From an uncultured beta proteobacterium (GTDB lineage: Bacteria > Pseudomonadota > Gammaproteobacteria > Burkholderiales > Burkholderiaceae_C), in NCBI GenBank assembly GCA_903832285.1, contig CAILAY010000173.1, positions 1 to 45,074 on the forward strand: a DNA stretch of 45,074 nt, given 5' to 3'. The notes under the pieces are model-generated. The model was not told where the DNA came from. It saw nothing but the letters and a program-made list of their open reading frames with translations, and searched no databases. Positions within the stretch are counted from its first letter, which is position 1. Each line of letters starts with the position of its first letter. Both the position numbers and the translations under genes were made by a program. Shown here piece by piece: positions 1 to 8,559 of this stretch.

Positions 1-78
1 CTTCTCATCAAACGCTACAGAGCCCACGAACCAAGGATGGGCTATTCCCAGGGCGGCTTCAAACAGCTTCGCAGTCAT
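1..78 (-). mobile_element. ISL3-family transposase, N-terminal fragment (runs off window)
   Basis: The minus strand from 78 to 1 is open for 26 codons and begins MTAKLFEAALGIAHPWFVGS. This strongly resembles the N-terminus of ISL3-family transposases, which start with a short 'FEAALGI..PWYV' segment ahead of a zinc-finger helix-turn-helix region. The ATG is at 78-76. The rest of the protein lies outside the window, so intactness cannot be judged. It is transcribed away from cysE, whose stop codon lies 67 bp to the right. Recognition is from memory of the family. Confidence 0.7.
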
Positions 79-106
79 GAGTTCACTCGTCAAAGTTGAT
101 AAATAT

Positions 107-121
107 GGCTATAGATTACCC
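107..121. repeat. Putative terminal inverted repeat of the ISL3-like element
   Basis: Read on the minus strand, this short AT-rich stretch begins GGGTAATCTATAGCC and lies about 30 bp upstream of the transposase start. ISL3 elements usually carry terminal repeats of about 15-40 bp starting with GG just outside the transposase gene. The other end is outside the window, so neither the match nor the 8-bp target duplication can be confirmed. If correct, the element inserted about 24 bp beyond the cysE stop codon. Confidence 0.4.
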
Positions 122-145
122 ACTCAAATTTCAACAGAGGCAGTT

Positions 146-919
146 TTATTTTCCCACCAGTTCGTTGAGTTTCGCCGCTTCGAAGTGCTCGTTGCGCGCG
201 GCGTCACCGGGGACGCAGTCGGGCTCATGCCGCTGCGCAGAGAGTTGCGCGATGGTTTTCCAAAGCAGCGCAATCTGATGCTCCTGCGCGGCAGCGTGGT
301 CGATCAGGCCGCGCATGGCCTGGCTCAAGGGATCGTCGTTTTGGGTTACGCCGTAGGCCGAGAAACCCATTTTGGAAGCGGCTTCTTCACGTTTCACGTC
401 AATCTCGGCCTGGATGATGCGCGCCGGATTTCCGACGGCCGTGGCGCCCGCCGGCACCGGCTTGGTGACGACCGCGTTGGATCCGACTTTGGCACCTTCG
501 CCCACCGTAAAGCCTCCCAACACCTGCGCACCCGCCCCAACAACCACGTCGCGGCCCAGCGTGGGATGGCGTTTGACACCCTTGTAGAGTGACGTGCCAC
601 CCAGCGTCACTCCTTGATAGATGGTGCAGCCGTCGCCGATTTCGGCGGTCTCGCCCACCACCACACCCATGGCATGGTCAAAGAAGACGCGCTCGCCGAT
701 CTTCGCACCCGGATGGATTTCTATGCCTGTGAGAAAGCGCGCGATGTGCGAAATGAAACGCCCCAGCCACTTCAGTCCGTGGCTCCAGCACCAGTGTGCT
801 CGTCGGTGCAGGATGAGCGCATGCAGTCCCGGATAACAGGTGAGCACTTCCCAGCGGCTGCGCGCGGCCGGGTCACGGTCGAGGATGCATTGAATGTCGG
901 AACGCAAGCGTGAAAACAT
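146..919 (-). CDS. cysE: Serine O-acetyltransferase
   Basis: This enzyme transfers acetyl from acetyl-CoA to L-serine, giving O-acetylserine, the first step of cysteine synthesis. The 257-aa protein has a short helical N-terminus (about residues 1-65). A left-handed beta-helix of hexapeptide repeats follows (about 66-170), including [19 protein letters not shown] with the catalytic Asp81-His82 pair, GVTLGG, and [10 protein letters not shown]. The C-terminal tail (170-257) is variable. The frame is open upstream to 1255, but the family N-terminus MFSRLRSDI fixes the start at 919. The N-terminal domain is shorter than in E. coli CysE (273 aa). The gene lies 8 bp downstream of trmJ on the same strand, so the two are probably co-transcribed. 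Confidence 0.95.
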   Translation of the reverse strand: MFSRLRSDIQCILDRDPAARSRWEVLTCYPGLHALILHRRAHWCWSHGLKWLGRFISHIARFLTGIEIHPGAKIGERVFFDHAMGVVVGETAEIGDGCTIYQGVTLGGTSLYKGVKRHPTLGRDVVVGAGAQVLGGFTVGEGAKVGSNAVVTKPVPAGATAVGNPARIIQAEIDVKREEAASKMGFSAYGVTQNDDPLSQAMRGLIDHAAAQEHQIALLWKTIAQLSAQRHEPDCVPGDAARNEHFEAAKLNELVGK

Positions 920-927
920 GGCTGAGT

Positions 928-1752
928 CTAGCTTTTTGCTGGTCCGGTTGCAGCCGGCGTCGGGTGCGAACCCGCTGCCGTCATGGCTTTGGCGACGCCG
1001 CGCAGGATGTGAATCTCCTCCTGCGTCAATTGCGCGCGGTTGAAGAGTTGGTTCAGCCGTGGCATCAGTTTTTTCGGCGCTGTTGGATCGAGAAAACCGA
1101 TGCCCACCAGCGCCTTCTCCCAGTGCGCCAGCATGCCGCTGAGCTGCTGCGCGTCGGCCAGAATCGCCGTTCGTCCAGAACCAGTTGAAGAACCGGAGGT
1201 TTCGACCGGCTCTGGACGAACGGGAGTCCCAAAACCACCGAGCGCCTGACGCCATTCGTAGGCGATCAATTGCACCGCCGCACCCAGGTTGAGCGATCCA
1301 AACTGCGGATCCGTGGGAATGCTAAGGGCCACGTGGCAACGGTAAACGTCTTCGTTGCTCATGCCAAAGCGTTCGGAGCCAAACAGGAAGGCGATACCGC
1401 CGTTTGCATGAGTCGTTGCATCTTGCTTTGCTTTTGTGAGCATCTCGAAATGCTGGCGCGGTGCCCGGGTGGGGGGACCAAAGTCGCGCGGTGTCATGGC
1501 GGTCGCACACAGATGCGTCACGCCGTCCAGCGCCTCGTCCAGCGTGGCGACAATGCGCGCGTTCTTCAGGATATCCAGAGCGCCGCTCGCGCGCTGCAGG
1601 GTTTCCTCGCGTCGCAGCACGTTGGCCCAGCGCGGCGCCACCAGCACCAGGTCGTCAAAACCCATGGTCTTCATGGCCCGCGCGGTGGCGCCGACGTTGC
1701 CCGCATGGCTGGTCTGGATCAGGATGAATCGGGTGGAAGGATGGGTCTGCAT
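928..1752 (-). CDS. trmJ: tRNA (cytidine/uridine-2'-O-)-methyltransferase TrmJ
   Basis: This is a SPOUT-class enzyme that 2'-O-methylates position 32 in the anticodon loop of tRNAs. The 274-aa protein opens with the family-like [20 protein letters not shown] and carries the SPOUT knot motifs [14 protein letters not shown] and SIPT...SLNLGAAVQ (about residues 120-165), which bind S-adenosylmethionine. The start MQTHPSTRF at 1752 is preferred over an upstream ATG at 1803 that lies in the intergenic region shared with suhB. The linker between the catalytic domain and the C-terminal helical domain (residues 178-195) is encoded by a palindromic repeat inserted in frame, listed separately. The gene is divergent from suhB and is followed by cysE. 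Confidence 0.92.
   Translation of the reverse strand: MQTHPSTRFILIQTSHAGNVGATARAMKTMGFDDLVLVAPRWANVLRREETLQRASGALDILKNARIVATLDEALDGVTHLCATAMTPRDFGPPTRAPRQHFEMLTKAKQDATTHANGGIAFLFGSERFGMSNEDVYRCHVALSIPTDPQFGSLNLGAAVQLIAYEWRQALGGFGTPVRPEPVETSGSSTGSGRTAILADAQQLSGMLAHWEKALVGIGFLDPTAPKKLMPRLNQLFNRAQLTQEEIHILRGVAKAMTAAGSHPTPAATGPAKS
1168..1222. repeat. In-frame palindromic repeat element inside trmJ
   Basis: This is an imperfect 55-nt palindrome. The left arm CGTTCGTCCAGAACC pairs with the right arm GGCTCTGGACGAACG, and the pairing extends inward with a few mismatches. It is translated in the trmJ frame as roughly [18 protein letters not shown]. The 'RPEPVE' and 'GSGRT' signatures recall dispersed palindromes found between and inside genes of many proteobacteria. 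Its position in a linker and its length, which preserves the reading frame, suggest a tolerated insertion. Confidence 0.8.
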
Positions 1753-1868
1753 CAAAGGTAAGAAGTCATGCCGGTAAAATCGCCCTATTGTCGCCGCCCG
1801 CATCGACGGGTTCTCCCCAACCGCTCTTCACCACTGCAGCGCGCCCAGCGCGCGGCACTGAACAATCT

Positions 1869-2735
1869 ATGTCGTCCCCCAATCTGCACCCCATGCTCAA
1901 TATGGCCGTCAAGGCGGCCCGCGCCGCTGGCGCCATCATCAACCGCGCGGCGCTGGACGTGGAAGCGGTGCGCATCTCGCAAAAGCAGCTGAACGATTTC
2001 GTCACCGAAGTGGATCACGCCAGCGAAAAAGTCATCATCGAAACCCTGCTTGGAGCGTATCCGGGTCACGGCATCCTGGCGGAAGAGTCGGGTTCCCAGC
2101 ACGGTGCGCGCGACTCCGAATGCGTGTGGATCATCGATCCGCTGGACGGCACCACCAATTTCATCCACGGCTTCCCGGTCTATTGCGTGAGCATTGCACT
2201 GGCCGTGCGTGGCAAGGTCGAGCAGGCCGTGATTTTCGACCCGAGCCGCAACGATCTGTTCACCGCCACCAAGGGGCGAGGCGCTTATCTGAACGACCGG
2301 CGCCTGCGCGTGTCCAAGCGCATTCGGCTGTCCGAGTGCCTGCTTTCGACCGGTTTTCCATTTCGCCCCGGTGACAATTTCAAGAGCTATCTGGACATGA
2401 TGGGCGAGGTGATGCAGGTCACTTCCGGTCTGCGCCGCCCCGGTGCCGCCGCCCTCGACCTGGCCTACGTGGCAGCCGGCTATACCGATGGATTCTTCGA
2501 AAAAGGCCTCAAACCCTGGGACGTGGCCGCGGGTTCACTGTTGGTGACTGAAGCCGGCGGTCTGGTAGGAAATTTCACCGGCGAGGCCAACTTTCTGGAC
2601 CAGGCGGAATGCATGGCGGCGAGTCCCAAAATCTACGGCCAACTGGTGCCCTTGCTGGGCAAGTACAGCAAATTCGCCAGCGCGGTAGATAAGGCGCTGG
2701 TGCATCAAGCCGCAACGGATGATGCACAGGCCTGA
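1869..2735 (+). CDS. suhB: Inositol-1-monophosphatase family protein
   Basis: This is a Mg-dependent phosphatase of the IMPase family. In E. coli SuhB hydrolyses inositol 1-phosphate and also works with the rRNA antitermination complex. The 288-aa protein shows the metal-binding motifs AEES (about 71-74), [16 protein letters not shown] (about 88-103), and [17 protein letters not shown] (about 225-241), all with the expected Asp and Glu ligands. The start [20 protein letters not shown] at 1869 matches the family; the open frame to 1788 lacks family similarity. Its 3' end overlaps the convergent GGDEF-EAL gene by 31 bp. Confidence 0.93.
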   Translation: MSSPNLHPMLNMAVKAARAAGAIINRAALDVEAVRISQKQLNDFVTEVDHASEKVIIETLLGAYPGHGILAEESGSQHGARDSECVWIIDPLDGTTNFIHGFPVYCVSIALAVRGKVEQAVIFDPSRNDLFTATKGRGAYLNDRRLRVSKRIRLSECLLSTGFPFRPGDNFKSYLDMMGEVMQVTSGLRRPGAAALDLAYVAAGYTDGFFEKGLKPWDVAAGSLLVTEAGGLVGNFTGEANFLDQAECMAASPKIYGQLVPLLGKYSKFASAVDKALVHQAATDDAQA

Positions 2736-5605
2736 AGCAGGTGCATCAATTCCTGCTCCGGCGCGGGTCGACCAAAGAGATAGCCCTGGAAAGTGAGGCA
2801 GCCGTGCGACAGCAGGAACCCGTGTTGCCCTGACGTCTCCACCCCCTCGGCAATCACAGCCAGGCCAAGACTGTGCGCCAGTGTCACGATGGCGCGCGCT
2901 ATGGTGGCCGCATTCGCATCGACTAGCACGTCGCGCACAAACGAGCGATCAATCTTGAGTTGTTCCAGGGGCAGTCGATTGAGGTAGGCCAGGGACGAAT
3001 AGCCAGTTCCAAAATCATCCAGAAGGAAGCCTACGCCACGGGCCTTGAGAGCATTCATCTTTTTTATGATGTCCTCCACGTCGTTCAGGAGCATGCTCTC
3101 CGTCAGTTCCAGTTTGAGTCGGCTTGCCGCGGCACCCGTGTGCTCAAGCGCCCCCAGCACCTGATCCACGAAATCGCTTTGTCGCAACTGTGCCGCGCTC
3201 ACATTCACTGCCAGACTGAGATGAGCAGTAGCCGGATCCCCCGCCCAGACGGCGAGGCGCTGGCACGCCAGTTGCATCACGCGCTCACCTACCGGAAGGA
3301 TCAGCCCGGTCTGTTCGGCCACGCCAATGAACTCCGCGGGCAGCACAAGATGCCGCTGCGGATGCTGCCATCGCAGCAGGGCTTCAGCGCCCACCACATG
3401 GCCCTGATGATCGACCACGGGCTGAAAATACAGCAGCAACTCATCGCGTTGCAACGCCAACCGAAGGTCAGCCTCGATCCGTGCGCGTTCGGACACTGCC
3501 GACTGCATCCCCGGATCGAAGAATCGCAGGGTGTTGCGCCCCGCCGACTTGGACTGGTACATGGCAAGATCCGCCTGCTTGAGCAGGTCTTCCACGCTAT
3601 GGTGCAACTCACCAAAGAGGGTTACACCGATACTGGGCGAACTTTGCTGCAGTTGTTCGGCGACCAGAAACGGCGTATCAAAGGCAGCCAGAATCTTGTC
3701 GCCCACCGCTTGCGCTTGTGCCACAGCCTCCAGGGGATTGAGTCCTTCCAGCATGACAATGAATTCGTCCCCGCCGAGGCGCGACACCGTGTCCATGGCG
3801 CGCACACAGCCGCTCAATCGCTGCCCCACTTGGCGCAGCAACTCATCGCCGGTGTCGTGACCCATGGTGTCGTTCAGGGTCTTGAAGTTGTCCAAGTCGA
3901 TGAAGAGCAGGGCACCCATCGCCTGGTGGCGTGCAGCCGACTCCAGCGCCTTGCCCAGGCGGTCCAGCATCAGACGTCGATTGGGCAGCCCGGTCAGCGG
4001 ATCGTAAAAAGCCAGAGTCTCTGTTTCCCTTTCTGCATTCTTGCGCTGCGTGATGTCCTGCCCCACGCCCCGGTAACCGCAAAACTGGCGATCGTCGTCA
4101 AACATCGGAATACCGCTGATCGACATCCAGTAACTTTCCCCTCGGCTGTCAATCCGGTTCAGTTCGAGATTGCGAAAGCTCTGATGTGCCGACAGTGCCG
4201 CCCGGTGCACGTCCCAATCCGCTTCACTCATATTGAGCGCTCCGATGTGCCAGCGCGTCATGCCCACGATCTCGTTTTCCGGCACACCGCCGCCATTGCG
4301 GTCGTAGCCATCAATGCGGACAAACCGGAACTGCTCGTCCGTTTCCCAATACCAGTCCGATGACAGGTCCGTGAGGCTGCGAAACCGCTCCTCGCTGGCG
4401 CGCAAAGCCAACTGCGCCTTGAAATAGGCCGTCACGTCGCTGAAGGTGCGCACCCACCCGCCGTCAGGCAAACTCGCCGTCTTGACTTCCAGATAGGCAC
4501 CCTTGCGCGTCCTGCGCCAATAGTTCTCCGGCAGGTCGGTTCGACTCAGTTGACCGGTCATGAATTCGGCCGACAACTGCTTGCGCACGTCCGACATTGC
4601 CAATCCGTAGTCATCGCCAAAATCACCCCGCGCCTGCTGGAACTTGAAGATGTCGCGCATGTGGCACGGTTCGACCATCAACTCAGCGGGCAATTCCAGC
4701 AACTCGCACAAACGCTGGTTGAAATTGGTCACCTGTCCATCAGGACCGATCTGCAAGATCCCCTGGGATATGTTGCCCATGGACACGCTGAGCAACTGTG
4801 ATTGTTGCTCCAGCAGGGCACCGGCATGACGCAGCCTGTCCTCGGACTCGTGCACATACGAGACGTCCATGACGGTGCCCGAAAGGCGCAGCGGGCGCCC
4901 ACCATCGTCATACTGCGTCACGCGGCTGTGACTAAGCAACCAGACCCAGTGATCCCGTTTGTGCCGCACCCGGTATTCGGAGCGAAATTCAGTGCTCAGC
5001 CCTTGCGCCTGAGCCTGCCCTATGGCCGCCAGCTTTGACCGGTCCTGCGGATGCACCCGCTGCAGGAATACGTCCGCGTTCCAGTCCACCTCACCTGAGG
5101 TAAAACCAATCATGGCACTGGCGCGCTCGCTCAAACCCAATACGCCTGTATCCAGACGCCGGTCCCACCAGCCCATGGCCGTATGTTCCAGTGCCAAGGT
5201 GAAGCGCGCTGTGACGTCGGACAGTCGAGCGGCCGTCTGCGCCCGGGACAGTGCGGCCTCAACCTGCGCCTGCAGCACGTCAAAGCTGCTGTCCGCACCA
5301 TCCATCAACGAGAAGTCGGCAAAACCAAGCTCTAGCGCCCGAGCCGCATACTGATGCTGTTCGGGTGCAATGCACAGGATCATGATTTGTTGGGGAAACT
5401 GCTGGCGCAAATCAAAAGCGCTTCCGTCAGCGACTTCGTGGCGCACAAGGACCACGTCAAACTTGGCCCGCTCCAAAGCACCGCGCCCTTGCGCCAAGTT
5501 CTGAGCCAGATCGACATGCCATGCCAGCCCGCGATCAGCCACCGCCCTGACCAAGGCCTGTGCATGATGCAAGTCGCTCTCGATCAGCAAAACGGTGGTG
5601 GACAT
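2705..5605 (-). CDS. Pseudo-receiver/PAS/GGDEF/EAL cyclic-di-GMP signalling protein
   Basis: This 966-aa protein makes and/or degrades cyclic di-GMP. From the N-terminus it has a receiver-like domain (1-125), three PAS/PAC regions (about 135-255, 270-390, 410-530), GGDEF (about 540-700), and EAL (about 715-960). The GGDEF motif RLGGDEF is intact and is preceded five residues earlier by an RAMD inhibitory-site motif. The EAL domain keeps [28 protein letters not shown] and AEGVET, so phosphodiesterase activity is expected. The receiver has Arg where the phospho-acceptor Asp should be ([11 protein letters not shown]), so it is unlikely to be phosphorylated. No membrane segment is seen. The start [10 protein letters not shown] is chosen at 5605 because it opens the receiver fold; an ATG at 5632 is also possible. 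Confidence 0.9.
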   Translation of the reverse strand: MSTTVLLIESDLHHAQALVRAVADRGLAWHVDLAQNLAQGRGALERAKFDVVLVRHEVADGSAFDLRQQFPQQIMILCIAPEQHQYAARALELGFADFSLMDGADSSFDVLQAQVEAALSRAQTAARLSDVTARFTLALEHTAMGWWDRRLDTGVLGLSERASAMIGFTSGEVDWNADVFLQRVHPQDRSKLAAIGQAQAQGLSTEFRSEYRVRHKRDHWVWLLSHSRVTQYDDGGRPLRLSGTVMDVSYVHESEDRLRHAGALLEQQSQLLSVSMGNISQGILQIGPDGQVTNFNQRLCELLELPAELMVEPCHMRDIFKFQQARGDFGDDYGLAMSDVRKQLSAEFMTGQLSRTDLPENYWRRTRKGAYLEVKTASLPDGGWVRTFSDVTAYFKAQLALRASEERFRSLTDLSSDWYWETDEQFRFVRIDGYDRNGGGVPENEIVGMTRWHIGALNMSEADWDVHRAALSAHQSFRNLELNRIDSRGESYWMSISGIPMFDDDRQFCGYRGVGQDITQRKNAERETETLAFYDPLTGLPNRRLMLDRLGKALESAARHQAMGALLFIDLDNFKTLNDTMGHDTGDELLRQVGQRLSGCVRAMDTVSRLGGDEFIVMLEGLNPLEAVAQAQAVGDKILAAFDTPFLVAEQLQQSSPSIGVTLFGELHHSVEDLLKQADLAMYQSKSAGRNTLRFFDPGMQSAVSERARIEADLRLALQRDELLLYFQPVVDHQGHVVGAEALLRWQHPQRHLVLPAEFIGVAEQTGLILPVGERVMQLACQRLAVWAGDPATAHLSLAVNVSAAQLRQSDFVDQVLGALEHTGAAASRLKLELTESMLLNDVEDIIKKMNALKARGVGFLLDDFGTGYSSLAYLNRLPLEQLKIDRSFVRDVLVDANAATIARAIVTLAHSLGLAVIAEGVETSGQHGFLLSHGCLTFQGYLFGRPAPEQELMHLLQACASSVAA

Positions 5606-5657
5606 TGACTGGAAAATACCACATTCCAGCACCGACGCGTCCAGACGGACGCTGGAA

Positions 5658-6194
5658 TTACTTCACGGCAACAGCGTCTGTCATGCGGTAGTACAGGCCG
5701 TAGCTGTCGTCATTGAGCACCAGAAAGCGGCCCTCCACGGTCACGGGCTCGAGCGTGTATTTGACCGGTGTCCTGGTCTTGACTTCGACCATGCTCTCCG
5801 GCCCGCCCGGGGTGCAGAAGGCGCACGTCAGCGGGACCGACGTGAGCAAAAAGTGCTTCTGCTTTTCGCCAGGCTCCAGCGGCATCATGAAGCCCTGGAC
5901 GCGCTGGGATTTCTGGTTCAGTGCCACCTGGCTCGCATTGAATTGAGGCAGGATGCGGTTCTTTTCCGATCTGGTCTTGACATCAGTGAGCACCGACCAA
6001 GCCACCACATCGCTGCGATCCGGTAGGGGTGCAAACGGGCTGTTGGGACTGTGGACACCCGGACCGGAACCTCCGGGCAAGTCAATCGCACCGGGCAGTT
6101 GCGCTTGAAGCGAACCGACGACGGCGCACAACAGCGCAGCGAACAGTGCTCCAGCGGCACGCGATCGTGGACGTTTCAGATGTTCAGTGTTCAT
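5658..6194 (-). CDS. DUF3299 family exported protein
   Basis: This 178-aa protein has a basic N-terminus and a hydrophobic segment (about 14-32, ending near LQAQ) that looks like a signal peptide. The mature part matches the DUF3299 pattern: a conserved W near DVVAWSVLTDV, GFMMPLEPGEKQKHFLLTS, and LTCAFCTPGGPESMVEV with a Cys-x2-Cys pair. The biochemical role is unknown. Family members are often found near FtsX-type ABC exporters, which fits the 6549-8437 genes upstream. It overlaps the preceding 82-aa gene by 11 bp, so the two are probably translated together. Confidence 0.8.
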   Translation of the reverse strand: MNTEHLKRPRSRAAGALFAALLCAVVGSLQAQLPGAIDLPGGSGPGVHSPNSPFAPLPDRSDVVAWSVLTDVKTRSEKNRILPQFNASQVALNQKSQRVQGFMMPLEPGEKQKHFLLTSVPLTCAFCTPGGPESMVEVKTRTPVKYTLEPVTVEGRFLVLNDDSYGLYYRMTDAVAVK

Positions 6195-6432
6195 GTTTCA
6201 TCCCGCAGTATTTTCCAATGGCCAGACCCTTGCATGCCGCCTGTAGCTCCTTCTCGCAGACCTCGTCCTTCTTGCCCGACTCCAGGCATTTGGCCGCGGC
6301 CTCGTGTGCCGCCGCCATGGCACGATGCCTGGCGATATCGTCCCTGGTTTCCTTGTCGAGCTGCTGCGCCCAGACCGCGCTGGTTGCCAGCATGAGCGCC
6401 AGTGCAGTCAGGCAATTTAAACATTTTTTCAT
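6184..6432 (-). CDS. Small exported cysteine-containing protein
   Basis: This is an 82-aa protein with an apparent signal peptide MKKCLNCLTALALMLATSAVWA and a mature part rich in Ala, Lys, Glu and four cysteines (AKCLESGKKDEVCEKELQAACK...GKYCGMKHEH). It ends in a His/Met-containing tail, which could bind metal; this is inference. The ATG at 6432 is preferred to one at 6453 because it starts the signal peptide directly. It overlaps the DUF3299 gene and follows the ABC exporter genes on the same strand, separated from them by a repeat pair. I do not recognise a named family. Confidence 0.7.
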   Translation of the reverse strand: MKKCLNCLTALALMLATSAVWAQQLDKETRDDIARHRAMAAAHEAAAKCLESGKKDEVCEKELQAACKGLAIGKYCGMKHEH

Positions 6433-6460
6433 GATTTGCGCTCCGTTACTCAATCATCAG

Positions 6461-6544
6461 TTGGGGGCAGAGTCTGTCCCCCAAACTTAAAGTGTTGGGG
6501 ACAGAGCAAAGTTCGCTATGCATCGCTCTTGGTCTGTCCCACAA
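6461..6544. repeat. Paired hairpin repeat between exporter and exported-protein genes
   Basis: Two related hairpins stand side by side. The first (6461-6484) pairs TTGGGGGCAGA with TCTGTCCCCCAA. The second (6495-6544) pairs TTGGGGACAGAGC with a right arm ending GTCTGTCCCACAA around a central loop. The GGGGACAGA/TCTGTCCC core is typical of REP-like dispersed elements. It ends 4 bp from the permease stop codon and could also act as a transcription attenuator inside the operon. Confidence 0.65.
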
Positions 6545-6548
6545 AGTC

Positions 6549-7763
6549 TCATGTTTTATTCAACAAGGTGAATACGTCCAGGCGATATGCGGCCCAGGTC
6601 GGCAGCATACCGGCCAATACCGCCACTACCGCCGCCAAACCGGGCACCGCCCATTCTGCGTCGACCCAGGTCCAACCGCTAACCGACAGGGATTGTTGTC
6701 CTGCCAGCATTGCGCCGATGACGCTGGTCAGCGCGTGACCGCCCATCAGACCCAACAGCGATGCCAGCAGCGCCAACCACAAGGCCTCACACAACAACAG
6801 TGCCGCCACTTTGGCTGGCGGTGCGCCCAGCATGCGCAGCATCGCCAGATCGGCCTGGCGTTCACGCACGGCATTCCACAGCGCGATGAAGACACTCAAG
6901 CCCGCCGTCAACAACAGCACCACGCCGAAACTGCGCAGCACATCTGTGCCCACGCCCACCATGCGCAACAGCCGGGTTATTTCCACCGCAGGCGCGGCCG
7001 CCTGCATGTTCGTGCTGCTGTTGACAAAGCGCGGAAAGGTCACTGCCGCCAGTGGGCTTTTGTAGCGAATCAGCGCCTCCGTGATTTCGCGGTCGGCTTC
7101 GATGGCGGCCTTGTCTTCGGCGTCCAGAGGCGTGTCGCCTTCATAAGATTTATCGTGCACCTGCCAGACAGACTCGGTCGGGGTCAGTATCAATCGGTCG
7201 AGCACACAGCCACAGGGCTTGAGCACGCCGCGCACCCGATAGGGATTCTCGCCATGGACATGACCGCCAGAACCCAGACCATGGGTTCCGACAAAGCGCT
7301 GCCCCAGTTGCAAGCCTGTCGCCTCGGCCACCTGCGAACCCAGGACTACTTGCATCGGCTGGTTCCACAGCTCGCCAACCGCCAGGCTGGCGTCATAGTG
7401 CGTGATGTAGTCGGTCGTCGTGCCTACGATGCGAAAGCCGCGAAAGCTGTCGCCCATGCTCAAGGGAATGATCTGCGCCACCTGCGGATTTTTTTCCAGC
7501 TCGCGCACGTCCGACAAGGCGATGTTTCCGGTCGGAACGTCGATCTGGAATACACCTGCGAGGATCAGTTGCATGGGGCTGCCCTTGGCGCCCACCACAA
7601 CATCGATGCCCGCCAGATCGCGCTCAAAAGCGTGGTCGATCTGCTCCCGAGTGAGCAGCACCATGGTGATGGAGGCCAGTCCCAGCGACAGCAGCAACAA
7701 ATTCAGCGCCGCCGCCAGCGGGCGCGACCAGAGATAACGAAAAGACAACGCGACGGTCTTCAT
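6549..7763 (-). CDS. FtsX/MacB-type ABC transporter permease
   Basis: This 404-aa inner-membrane permease has one transmembrane helix near the N-terminus (about 18-38), a large extracytoplasmic domain (about 40-280), and three helices near the C-terminus (about 288-400, including SFGVVLLLTAGLSVFIALW and a GALLLCEALWLALLASLLGL-like stretch). This is the FtsX/MacB layout, used for lipoprotein, peptide or cell-envelope substrates and not for classical import. The start overlaps the stop of the ATPase gene in an ATGA arrangement, so the pair is translationally coupled. The substrate is unknown. Confidence 0.88.
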   Translation of the reverse strand: MKTVALSFRYLWSRPLAAALNLLLLSLGLASITMVLLTREQIDHAFERDLAGIDVVVGAKGSPMQLILAGVFQIDVPTGNIALSDVRELEKNPQVAQIIPLSMGDSFRGFRIVGTTTDYITHYDASLAVGELWNQPMQVVLGSQVAEATGLQLGQRFVGTHGLGSGGHVHGENPYRVRGVLKPCGCVLDRLILTPTESVWQVHDKSYEGDTPLDAEDKAAIEADREITEALIRYKSPLAAVTFPRFVNSSTNMQAAAPAVEITRLLRMVGVGTDVLRSFGVVLLLTAGLSVFIALWNAVRERQADLAMLRMLGAPPAKVAALLLCEALWLALLASLLGLMGGHALTSVIGAMLAGQQSLSVSGWTWVDAEWAVPGLAAVVAVLAGMLPTWAAYRLDVFTLLNKT

Positions 7764-8437
7764 GCAGCAAGGTCTTGCGACGTCGTCGAGGTAGCATTTT
7801 GAGACGCCAGCCTGAGCCTGAGCGCCTGCGGCAGCGCCGCATGCACTCGCGCGTCGTGGGTGGCGATCACCAGCGTGGCGTCACATTGTTGTGCACTGTC
7901 GAGCAGCAACTGCAGGGCCGATTTCGCGGCATCGTCGTCCAGGCTGGCCGTGGGCTCATCGGCCAGAATCAACCGCGGTTTGAGCAACACAGCCCGCGCC
8001 AGTGCGACGCGCTGCGCCTGGCCGCCCGACAACTGGTTCGGCCTGCGCTGCGCCAGATCGCCTACGCCCAGCGCCTGCAGGGCATGGGCAATGGCCACTT
8101 CGTCTCGCTCCAGCCCCGCCGCATAGTAAGCCAGCCCCAGATTGCCCGCCACTGTCAGAGCCGCACTGAGGTGCAGCTTTTGCGGCAGAAAGCCCAGATT
8201 GCGTGCGCGCCAGGCATCGCGCGCCGCGCCCTTGAGCGCGTTCAGGTCCTGATCGGCGACGGTCATTTCACCCGACCCGGCCGAGAGCAAACCTGCGGCC
8301 AGCGCGAGCCAGGTGGACTTGCCGGAACCGGAATTTCCGTGCAGCAGCAGGGACCCACCTTGCGGCAGATCCACGTCGGCAAAAACCAGCGGCGATGCAC
8401 CGGGATAGCAGTAACTCAGCTTGCGGGTACGAATCAT
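7760..8437 (-). CDS. ABC transporter ATP-binding protein (LolD/MacB-like)
   Basis: This 225-aa cytoplasmic ATPase partners the FtsX-type permease. It has Walker A GNSGSGKST (34-42), Q-loop Gln86 in LGFLPQKLHL, the signature LSGGQAQR (136-143), Walker B LILADE, and the H-loop in IATHD. The length fits the LolD/MacB ATPase class. The start MIRTRKLSYCYPG at 8437 is chosen because upstream codons to 8554 cover the intergenic inverted repeat and have no family similarity. The gene is divergent from the EamA-type gene. Confidence 0.9.
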   Translation of the reverse strand: MIRTRKLSYCYPGASPLVFADVDLPQGGSLLLHGNSGSGKSTWLALAAGLLSAGSGEMTVADQDLNALKGAARDAWRARNLGFLPQKLHLSAALTVAGNLGLAYYAAGLERDEVAIAHALQALGVGDLAQRRPNQLSGGQAQRVALARAVLLKPRLILADEPTASLDDDAAKSALQLLLDSAQQCDATLVIATHDARVHAALPQALRLRLASQNATSTTSQDLAA

Positions 8438-8492
8438 TGAAGGCGATCTTAGGGCTTTTGTGTAAACCCTTTGTGAGTGTCGGGAGCACCGA

Positions 8493-8545
8493 AGGTTCCA
8501 CTTGTTTCGCAGGCTAAACTGCAACGACACTTCCCAGTGGAACCT
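8493..8545. promoter_or_regulatory. Inverted repeat in the ABC exporter/eamA divergent intergenic region
   Basis: A perfect 10-bp inverted repeat (AGGTTCCACT at 8493-8502 and AGTGGAACCT at 8536-8545) flanks a 33-nt spacer. The right arm lies directly next to the Shine-Dalgarno region of the downstream gene. It could be a looped operator, an RNA hairpin that masks the ribosome-binding site, or part of a dispersed repeat. No regulator gene is adjacent. Confidence 0.45.
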
Positions 8546-8559
8546 CTGGAGCATTTTTC

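Noticed and set aside
920..1255. N-terminal extension of cysE by 112 codons
   Set aside because: It overlaps the trmJ coding region and has no serine acetyltransferase similarity.
2960..4363. A 467-codon open frame on the plus strand
   Set aside because: It is antisense to the GGDEF and EAL parts of the signalling gene, which has clear motifs on the other strand.
6492..7802. A 436-codon open frame on the plus strand
   Set aside because: It is antisense to the ABC permease, which has convincing membrane topology and a partner ATPase.
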